The translations under genes were made by a program, and so were the position numbers. From the NCBI GenBank assembly GCA_023386455.1, contig JAEWJO010000192.1:1-24811 (forward strand): 24,811 nt of DNA, written 5' to 3'. The stretch is from Pseudomonadota bacterium. Lineage in GTDB: Bacteria; Myxococcota_A; Polyangia; Haliangiales; Haliangiaceae. Shown in pieces: positions 18,717-24,811 of this stretch (within the stretch, counting starts at the first letter, position 1; every line of letters starts with the position of its first letter). Under the pieces are notes generated by a model. It did no database searches. It saw only the letters and a list, made by a program, of their open reading frames with translations, and was not told the origin of the DNA.

Positions 18717-19520
18717 TCAGTCGTTGTGCTCGCGTTTGCGGAGCCTCTGGACGAGCGAAATCAGCAGTTTCTTGCCTTCCTCATCGAGGTCTCTCGGAAC
18801 GTCGATCTGCACCGTGATGTAGTGGTCACCGGCCTGTCCGGAGCGTCCCGCGACGCCCTTGCCGCGCAGCCGCAGCTTCTTGCCGCTCGATGTGCCAGGA
18901 GGCACCTTCACCTCCGCCTTGCCGTCGACGGTGGCGACGGTGGCGACGGTGCCCAAGATCGCGCGGTCGAACGAGATCCGCACGTCCGAGTGAACGTCGC
19001 TGCCCTCGACGCGGAGCCAGCTTCCGTCCGACGCGCGGACCTTGCTCTCGAACTCGGCGTCCTCGGCATTCGACGGCGCACGCCGGCGCCGGCCACCGCC
19101 GAAGCCGTCCTCGAAGTCCGTGTGCTCGACGCGCACGCGACCGCCGCTCCGTGCGCCCCCGCCCGGACCGGCCTGCCCGAAGAACTGGCTGAACAGATCG
19201 CCCAGGTCGAACACGCCGGGGCCACCCTGCGACGTGTAGTGAACACCGCCCGGGCCGGCACCGCCGAGATCGGGTCGGAACCCGCCGGCGCGGATCGCGT
19301 CGTACTGCTTGCGCTTCTTGTCGTCGCCGAGCACGTCGTACGCGTTCGAGATCTCCTTGAAGCGCTTCTCCTTCGCCTTGTCACCGCCGGTCGAGTCCGG
19401 GTGATTGGCCTTCGCGAGCTTGCGATACGCCTTCTTGATCTCGTCGGCGGTGGACTTCTCCGATACGCCGAGGACCTTGTAGTAGTCGACGCTCGGATCG
19501 AAATCGATCTGGGCCGGCAT
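18717..19520 (-). CDS. DnaJ-like (Hsp40) co-chaperone, short form
   Basis: Predicted 267-aa J-domain protein, expected to stimulate DnaK ATPase and pass clients to ClpB. The J domain is at about 11-78 with the HPD motif at 40-42 and YDVLGDDKKRKQYD. A Gly/Phe-rich region (80-145) includes FDLGDLFSQFFGQAG. There is no CxxCxGxG zinc finger. The C-terminal part (about 175-260) matches the second substrate domain (CTD II) of CbpA/DnaJ: DVHSDVRISFDRAILGTV, VPPGTSSGKKLRLRGKGV, GDHYITVQIDVP. CTD I appears to be missing, making it shorter than CbpA (about 306 aa). It lies 3 bases after clpB and 26 before lon. No DnaK or GrpE gene is in the window. Confidence 0.92.
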   Translation of the reverse strand: MPAQIDFDPSVDYYKVLGVSEKSTADEIKKAYRKLAKANHPDSTGGDKAKEKRFKEISNAYDVLGDDKKRKQYDAIRAGGFRPDLGGAGPGGVHYTSQGGPGVFDLGDLFSQFFGQAGPGGGARSGGRVRVEHTDFEDGFGGGRRRRAPSNAEDAEFESKVRASDGSWLRVEGSDVHSDVRISFDRAILGTVATVATVDGKAEVKVPPGTSSGKKLRLRGKGVAGRSGQAGDHYITVQIDVPRDLDEEGKKLLISLVQRLRKREHND

Positions 19521-19523
19521 GGT

Positions 19524-22130
19524 TTAGGCTGCTGCTCCCTTCACGTTCTTCACGAAGCGGATCTCGTCGCCGACCACATCCGCTTCGATGTGATCGCCGG
19601 CCGTGAAGTGGCCGGCAAGGATCTCGATGGCGAGTGGATCGATCACGAGCTTCTGGAGGGCCCGCTTCAGCGGGCGTGCCCCGTAGATCGGATCGTAGCC
19701 AGCCTCCGCGACCCGTGCGACTGCCTGGTCAGTGAGGTGCAGCGTGAGCTGGCGTTCCGCGAGCAGCTTCTCGAACCGCACCACCTGGATCTTGACGATC
19801 TTCGCGAGCTCGTCCTCGCCGAGGGGCTCGAAGAAGATGATCTCGTCGATCCGGTTCAAGAACTCCGGGCGGAACGTCGACTGCAGGTCGTGCATCACGG
19901 CCTTCTCGATATCCGAGCGGTTCTCGTCGGACAGCCGCAACAGGTGCTGGCTGCCGGCGTTGCTCGTCATGATGATGACCGTGTTCTTGAAGTCGACCGT
20001 GCGGCCCTGGCCGTCGGTCAGGCGACCGTCGTCGAGGACCTGGAGCATGATGCTCCACACGTCGGCGTGTGCCTTCTCCATCTCGTCGAACAGCACGACG
20101 GAGTAGGGATGACGGCGCACCGCCTCGGTGAGCTGACCGCCCTGGTCGTAGCCGACGTAGCCCGGAGGCGCGCCGACGAGCCGAGAGACGGAGTGCTTCT
20201 CCTGATACTCGGACATGTCGATGCGGATCATCGCGTGCTCGTCGTCGAACAGGAACTCGGCGAGCGCGCGCGCGAGCTCGGTCTTGCCGACGCCGGTCGG
20301 GCCGAGGAACAAGAAGCTGCCGATCGGCCGGTTCGGATCCTTCAGGCCGGCACGCGCGCGGCGCACGGCGGCGGCGACGGCCGCGACCGCGAGATCCTGG
20401 CCGATCACGCGCTGGCGGAGGCGGTCCTCCATCTTCGTGAGGCGCTCGCCTTCACCCTCGAGCATCTTCTCGACGGGGATGCCGGTCCACTTGGCGACGA
20501 CCGCGGCGATATCGTCCTCGGTCACCTCCTCGCGGAGGAAGCTGCCGCTCTTGCGCAGCTCCTCGACCTTGCCGGTCTCGTCGCCGATCTCGCGCTCGAG
20601 CTGCGGGATCGTGCCGAAGCGCAGCTCCGACGCGCGCGCGAAATCGCCGGTGCGCTGCAGGCGCTCCGCCTCGGTCTTCAGCTGGTCGAGCTTCTCCTTC
20701 TTGTCGCGGAGGCTCTTGATGAGATCGCGCTCGTGCTGCCAGCGCGCCTTCATCGCGGACGCCTGCTCCTTGAGCTCGGCGATCGCGCGCTCGACCTCGG
20801 GCAGGCGCTGCCTCGCGCGCTGGTCGTCCTTCGCCTCGCGCTCGAGCGCGGCCCTCTCGACCTCGAGGGTCGCGACGCGGCGCTCGATGACGTCGATCGG
20901 CGTCGGCGTCGACTCGATCTCCATCTTCAGGCGCGACGCGGCCTCGTCGACGAGATCGATCGCCTTGTCGGGCAGCTGGCGTGACGGAATGTAGCGGTGG
21001 GAGAGCTTCGCCGCCGCGACGAGTGCGGCATCGCGGATGCGGATGCCGTGGTGGACCTCGTACTTGTCCTTGAGGCCGCGCAGGATCGCGATCGTGTTCT
21101 CGACGGACGGCTCCTCGACCATCACCGGCTGGAACCGGCGCTCGAGTGCCTTGTCCTTCTCGATGTGCTTGCGGTACTCGTCGAGCGTCGTCGCGCCGAT
21201 GCAGCGCAGCTCGCCGCGCGACAGCGCCGGCTTCAAGAGGTTCGCGGCATCGGCGGCACCTTCGGCCGCGCCCGCGCCGACGAGCGTGTGCAGCTCGTCG
21301 ATGAACAGGATGACGCGACCCTCGGCCGCGGCGATCTCCTGGAGGACTGCCTTCAGGCGCTCCTCGAACTCGCCGCGATACTTCGCGCCGGCGATCAGTG
21401 CGCCGAGATCGAGCGACAGCAGCTTCTTGTCGCGCAGCGACTCGGGGACGTCGCCCTGCGCGATCCGCTGGGCGATGCCCTCGACGACCGCCGTCTTGCC
21501 GACGCCGGCCTCGCCGACGAGCACCGGGTTGTTCTTGGTGCGGCGGCTGAGGATCTGGATCGTGCGCCGGATCTCCTCGTCGCGGCCGATGACGGGATCG
21601 AGCTTGCCCTGGGCCGCCAGCTTCGTGAGGTCGCGGCAGTAGCGATCGAGGGCCTCGTACTTGGCCTCGGGATCCTGATCGGTCACGCGCTGGTTGCCGC
21701 GAACCGCGACGAGCGCCTCGAGGATCGCTTCCTTCGTCGCGCCGGCGGCGCGGAGCGCATCCCCTGCCTTCGTCTTGCCGGCCGCGAGCGCGATCAGGAA
21801 GTGCTCGGTCGAGATGTACTCGTCCTTCATCTCGTCGGCCTGCTTGGCCGCCTGTTCCCACGTGTCCTTCAGGCTGCGGCCGAAGTCGACGTCGAGCGCC
21901 GCGCCGTGGGCGCGTGGCAGCTTCTCCATCGACTTCTCCAGATCCGTGCGAACGACGCGCGGATCGGCGCCGAGCTTGCCGAGGATCCGGGGAACGACGC
22001 CGCCCTCCTGGTCGAGCAGCGCGACGAGCAGGTGGTCCGCACCTACCTCGGCGTGGTGCTTGGCAATGGCAACGTCCCTCGAGGATGCGAGAGCTTCGCG
22101 GGCCTTGACGGTGAGCTGGTCGATCTTCAT
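19524..22130 (-). CDS. clpB: ATP-dependent disaggregase ClpB
   Basis: Predicted 868-aa Hsp100 disaggregase that extracts polypeptides from aggregates together with DnaK/DnaJ. Domains: Clp N repeats (1-145); AAA-1 with Walker A GEAGVGKT (206-213), Walker B ILFIDE (274-279) and pore residues AKYRGEFEERLK; the coiled-coil M domain (about 400-525) that separates ClpB from ClpA/C; AAA-2 with Walker A GPTGVGKT (610-617), pore loop GYVGYDQGG (657-665) and Walker B VVLFDE (678-683); and the C-terminal small domain with GARPLKRALQ. Length is normal. There is no Clp-P-binding IGF/L loop, consistent with ClpB. It is the first gene of the clpB-J-lon unit. The upstream 113 bases hold a possible promoter and palindrome; I saw no CIRCE element. 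Confidence 0.97.
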   Translation of the reverse strand: MKIDQLTVKAREALASSRDVAIAKHHAEVGADHLLVALLDQEGGVVPRILGKLGADPRVVRTDLEKSMEKLPRAHGAALDVDFGRSLKDTWEQAAKQADEMKDEYISTEHFLIALAAGKTKAGDALRAAGATKEAILEALVAVRGNQRVTDQDPEAKYEALDRYCRDLTKLAAQGKLDPVIGRDEEIRRTIQILSRRTKNNPVLVGEAGVGKTAVVEGIAQRIAQGDVPESLRDKKLLSLDLGALIAGAKYRGEFEERLKAVLQEIAAAEGRVILFIDELHTLVGAGAAEGAADAANLLKPALSRGELRCIGATTLDEYRKHIEKDKALERRFQPVMVEEPSVENTIAILRGLKDKYEVHHGIRIRDAALVAAAKLSHRYIPSRQLPDKAIDLVDEAASRLKMEIESTPTPIDVIERRVATLEVERAALEREAKDDQRARQRLPEVERAIAELKEQASAMKARWQHERDLIKSLRDKKEKLDQLKTEAERLQRTGDFARASELRFGTIPQLEREIGDETGKVEELRKSGSFLREEVTEDDIAAVVAKWTGIPVEKMLEGEGERLTKMEDRLRQRVIGQDLAVAAVAAAVRRARAGLKDPNRPIGSFLFLGPTGVGKTELARALAEFLFDDEHAMIRIDMSEYQEKHSVSRLVGAPPGYVGYDQGGQLTEAVRRHPYSVVLFDEMEKAHADVWSIMLQVLDDGRLTDGQGRTVDFKNTVIIMTSNAGSQHLLRLSDENRSDIEKAVMHDLQSTFRPEFLNRIDEIIFFEPLGEDELAKIVKIQVVRFEKLLAERQLTLHLTDQAVARVAEAGYDPIYGARPLKRALQKLVIDPLAIEILAGHFTAGDHIEADVVGDEIRFVKNVKGAAA

Positions 22131-22139
22131 GACGGCCTG

Positions 22140-22167
22140 AACGTAACCACCGTTACATGACCGTCAA
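22140..22167 (-). promoter_or_regulatory. possible clpB promoter with overlapping palindrome
   Basis: On the minus strand TTGACG (22167-22162), 16 bases, then TACGTT (22145-22140) resembles a -35/-10 pair. The -10 ends only 9 bases before the ATG, so the leader would be very short. An inverted repeat GTAAC-CACC-GTTAC at 22143-22156 overlaps the -10 box and is a possible repressor site. No convincing sigma-32 box or CIRCE element is present. Confidence 0.35.
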
Positions 22168-22213
22168 CGGGGCCGAACGAGATCGAGCGCTTGGCGCGTC
22201 CGAATGATCGGGA

Positions 22214-22231
22214 CCTCGCCGGACGGCGAGG
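22214..22231 (-). terminator. hairpin downstream of the TPR gene
   Basis: Perfect 7-base arms CCTCGCC / GGCGAGG around a 4-base loop (8 pairs if the loop is only 2 bases), starting 12 bases after the TPR stop on the minus strand. No U-run follows, so it may be a weak or Rho-assisted terminator that separates the TPR gene from clpB. Confidence 0.35.
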
Positions 22232-22243
22232 GGAATCCCGGAG

Positions 22244-24811
22244 TCACGCGGGCGCGAGCACGTTCTCGACGGGGGTTCCGATCGCCGCCGCGCGTAGCTT
22301 CACCATGTCGACGACACCCCGACGGCCCAGCTCGGAGATCGCGGTAGTCGCGCTGGCGAGCTCGAACCGGCCTGCGCGATGCACGAGATCGGTGAGCGCC
22401 GCAGCGATCCGGGGCGGTGCGTCATCGCCGAGCGCGTCGACGAGCTGGCGCGCGAGGTTCGTCTCGCCGACGAGCGCCGCGGCGACGAGCGCCTGGGCGA
22501 GCGACGTGCCGGCGACCGGTCCGGCCGTCAGCGCCCCGGAGCGCGCGAGCTCGGTCGCGACCTCGACGAGCGAGCCGGGATCGTCGGCGCGCCAGTAGAC
22601 GTCGAGCAGACGGCGCAGCGTCGGGACGTGGGACGGATCGAGATCGGACGCGCGCAGGAATACGTCGTCGGCGCGATCGATGTCGCCGAGGTGAACGAGC
22701 ACGGCCTCGCCGAGCCGGTAGAGGCGCTCGGCGCGCTCGCCCGCGGTCGGCGCGAGCGGCACGAGCTGGAACAGGTAGCGCCCCGCGCACGGCCACTCGC
22801 CCTTCGAGATGTACATCTCGGCGATCAGCTCGATCGACGGCGCGTGGTGCGGATGATCGCGGACGATGTGCTCGAGCTGGACGATCGCGTCGTCGAAGTC
22901 GCCGACCATGCGATAGAGCTCGACGAGCGAGTGGCGCGTGCGCAACGTCAGATCGTCGTCGGTGAGCGGGATGAGGTCGAGCACCTGGCGCGCGGCCGAT
23001 AGCGCGGTGCGCAGCTCGCCGAGCGCGGTCGCGAGGTGCTGGACGCGCATCACGACGTCGAGCCGGCCCGGCGCGTTCGTCGCTGCCTCCTTCGCGAGCT
23101 CGAGCGCCTCCTCGTGACGGCCGAGGTTCTCGCTGATGATCGAGCGGCGAAGCGCGAAGTCGTCCGCGCCGAGCACGCTATCGCTCGCGGCGAGGTCGCG
23201 GTAGATGAGGTCGGCGGTCGGCCAGTCGGCGAGCCGGAATGCGAGCGAGCCGCGCGCGTCGAGCGCACCGGCGTGCGTCGGGTCCTCGATCAGGGCGAGG
23301 TCGTACGCGCGCGCGGCCTCCGTCAGCTTGCCGAGCTCCTCGGCGAGCCGCGCGACCTCGAGCCACGCGCTCGCGCGTTCCTCGTTCGAGAGTGCCTTGC
23401 TCGAACGGATCGTCGTCAGCTCGGTGAGGCCGGCGAGATCGCCGAGCGTGCGCAGCTCGGTCGCGAGCACGCGATACGCCGCCGCCTGGCCGGGCTCGGC
23501 GCGCCACAGCTGGTGTGCGAGATCGAGCGCGGCCTCGCGATCTCCGAGCTGCTCGGCCTTGTCGAGCGAGGCGGCGAGCGCGGGAAACCCGGTGCTCGAT
23601 GCGGCGGCGGCGCGGTTGCGCGCGGCGGCCTGGTAGAGTGCGACGCGATCCGACGGACGCGCACCGTTCGCGGCCTCGTTGTAGAGGCGCGCCGCGTCGG
23701 CATGTCGGCCGATCACCTCGTAGCGGCGCGCGAGCGGGGCCTTGACCGCCGGGATCGTCGGGTCGAACGCGAGCGCCTGCTCGTAGTTCACCTGCGCCTG
23801 GTCGGCGTCGTCGAGGCGCTCCTCGAACACGAGCGCGAGCTCGAGGTGCAGCGCGCCGCGCTCGCGCGGATCGGGCGCGGCGGCGATCTCGCGATAGAGC
23901 AGCGATGCGACGAGCGCCCACTCGCCGCGCACCATCGCCGCGGTGCGAAGCTGATATGCAATCTCCGGATCGGCGGGCGCGTACGCGTGCGCCTCCTTCA
24001 GGCACCGGTATGCCTCGGCATCCCGGCCGAGTGCATCGCGATAGAGCTTCGCGCGGCGGCGCCACAGCACTGCCTTCCGCTCGGGGCCCTCGGCGCCGAC
24101 GAGCTGGCGCCCGATCGCCTCGGACGCGGCGGTGATGTCGCCGGCCTCGAAGTAGAGCTGCTCGAGCAGCTCGAGCGCGGCGATGTCGTCGGGAGCCTGC
24201 TCGGCGACGCGCTCGGCGATCTCGATCGCCGGCACCCACTGCTCCTGCTCGGCGAGCTCGCGCGCGCGATCGAGCGAGGGCGGAGGCACGAGCGACGCGG
24301 TCGGCTTGGAACCGATCTCGCCGGACACGACCGAGTCGTCGTGCGCGAGCGCATCGGCACGCTCGGCGGCCCAGCGTCGACTCTGGTCGTCGTAGTCCGG
24401 CGATGCGGCGATCTGCTCGTACAGCTCGCGGGCGAGCTCGAGCTCGTCAGAGCCGGCGAGTGCGTCGGCGAGCGGCATCCACACCGGCGCGTAGCTCGGG
24501 TCGACGCGATGGGCCTTCGACCAGGTCGCGGCGGCGCGGATCGGATCGCGGTCGCTGCGCGCGAGCAGCGCGAGCTCGTGCAGCGCGATCGCCTGCACGC
24601 GCCCCGAGCCCTCGGCCGCGACGCGATCGAGGAGTGCACGCCGCGGCGCGGGCTCGCGCTGTCCGTAGTGCTCGAGCAGCGCGACGAGCGCCGCCGGATC
24701 GTCGGGATTCTCGCGCTGCGTCTCGATCAGCTTCTCGCGAGCCTCGGCGGCGGCGAGCGTCACCGGCTGGACGGTCGGCGCGGTGCCCAGGCCGAGCACG
24801 CCGATCGATGG
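22244..24811 (-). CDS. large tetratricopeptide-repeat protein (5' end missing)
   Basis: At least 855 aa of tandem helix-turn-helix TPR units with no catalytic motif seen. Clear units include YAPVWMPLADALAGSDELEL, DIAALELLEQLYFEAGDI, HLELALVFEERLDDADQAQ, VNYEQALAFDPTIPAVKAPL, AYDLALIEDPTHAGALDARG and HHAPSIELIAEMYISKGEWP, with the usual 34-residue-like spacing of Gly/Ala/Pro positions. TPR arrays are protein-binding scaffolds. A GTG at 24799 could start an 851-aa form, but the frame stays open to the window edge and no Shine-Dalgarno sequence precedes the GTG, so the gene probably continues to the right. It is on the same strand as clpB-J-lon, 113 bases upstream, with a hairpin between, so co-transcription is uncertain. 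The partner is unknown. Confidence 0.85.
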   Translation of the reverse strand, partial: PSIGVLGLGTAPTVQPVTLAAAEAREKLIETQRENPDDPAALVALLEHYGQREPAPRRALLDRVAAEGSGRVQAIALHELALLARSDRDPIRAAATWSKAHRVDPSYAPVWMPLADALAGSDELELARELYEQIAASPDYDDQSRRWAAERADALAHDDSVVSGEIGSKPTASLVPPPSLDRARELAEQEQWVPAIEIAERVAEQAPDDIAALELLEQLYFEAGDITAASEAIGRQLVGAEGPERKAVLWRRRAKLYRDALGRDAEAYRCLKEAHAYAPADPEIAYQLRTAAMVRGEWALVASLLYREIAAAPDPRERGALHLELALVFEERLDDADQAQVNYEQALAFDPTIPAVKAPLARRYEVIGRHADAARLYNEAANGARPSDRVALYQAAARNRAAAASSTGFPALAASLDKAEQLGDREAALDLAHQLWRAEPGQAAAYRVLATELRTLGDLAGLTELTTIRSSKALSNEERASAWLEVARLAEELGKLTEAARAYDLALIEDPTHAGALDARGSLAFRLADWPTADLIYRDLAASDSVLGADDFALRRSIISENLGRHEEALELAKEAATNAPGRLDVVMRVQHLATALGELRTALSAARQVLDLIPLTDDDLTLRTRHSLVELYRMVGDFDDAIVQLEHIVRDHPHHAPSIELIAEMYISKGEWPCAGRYLFQLVPLAPTAGERAERLYRLGEAVLVHLGDIDRADDVFLRASDLDPSHVPTLRRLLDVYWRADDPGSLVEVATELARSGALTAGPVAGTSLAQALVAAALVGETNLARQLVDALGDDAPPRIAAALTDLVHRAGRFELASATTAISELGRRGVVDMVKLRAAAIGTPVENVLAPA

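Noticed and set aside
18726..20984. 752-aa open frame opposite the J-protein and clpB
   Set aside because: It spans two recognised genes on the other strand and has no domain-like pattern.
22131..22243. CIRCE or sigma-32 element before clpB
   Set aside because: No TTAGCACTC-N9-GAGTGCTAA; the only CCCC-type box lacks a correctly spaced CTTGAA.

Overview
The window is GC-rich, gene-dense bacterial chromosome. It most resembles a myxobacterium or other Myxococcota/deltaproteobacterial genome. The grounds are the strong G/C third-position bias, a hybrid histidine kinase, a sigma-54 activator (bEBP) next to an ECF sigma factor, several lipoproteins with short Cys-rich heads and PA14-like modules, a large TPR protein, and starts with -10-like boxes very close to the start codon. 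The phylum is inferred; there is no rRNA or other marker. I saw no tRNA, rRNA, CRISPR array, insertion sequence or phage gene, and no gene-free stretch over 300 bases.

Layout. 1-4.3 kb: the 3' part of a PAS/histidine kinase/receiver protein, a SAM methyltransferase, a basic DUF6496 protein, a membrane-anchored hypothetical and a Methyltransf_32-type methyltransferase. 4.3-7.8 kb: a leftward set (ECF sigma factor, acidic repeat protein, four-TM protein) divergent from a rightward NtrC-family activator. The intergenic region has a -24/-12 promoter aimed at the ECF gene and a cluster of CTGGACA/GTTCGTCCA repeats at enhancer distance. 7.9-10 kb: a tightly coupled operon of VOC protein, Rieske ferredoxin, NAD-type isocitrate dehydrogenase and NTF2-like protein. 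10-12.95 kb: a DUF1579-like lipoprotein, a HAD phosphatase, and a leftward pair made of a small MshEN-like protein and a beta-propeller lipoprotein; the pair has a second -24/-12 promoter. 13.1-16.2 kb: a PQQ-type sugar dehydrogenase lipoprotein followed by a secreted PA14/P-domain-like protein. 16.3-22.1 kb: a leftward clpB, short J-protein, lon proteostasis operon. 22.2-24.8 kb: a large TPR protein running off the right edge.

How the genes may work together. The best candidate for a new system is the circuit at 5.0-7.8 kb: a sigma-54 activator sits beside repeat sites and a sigma-54 promoter whose target is an alternative sigma factor, implying a sigma-54 to ECF cascade with an unusual acidic repeat protein downstream. 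The clpB-J-lon operon joins disaggregation, an Hsp40 that has lost one substrate-binding domain, and an ATP-dependent protease. The small MshEN-like protein is a possible stand-alone cyclic-di-GMP sensor, also under a predicted sigma-54 promoter.
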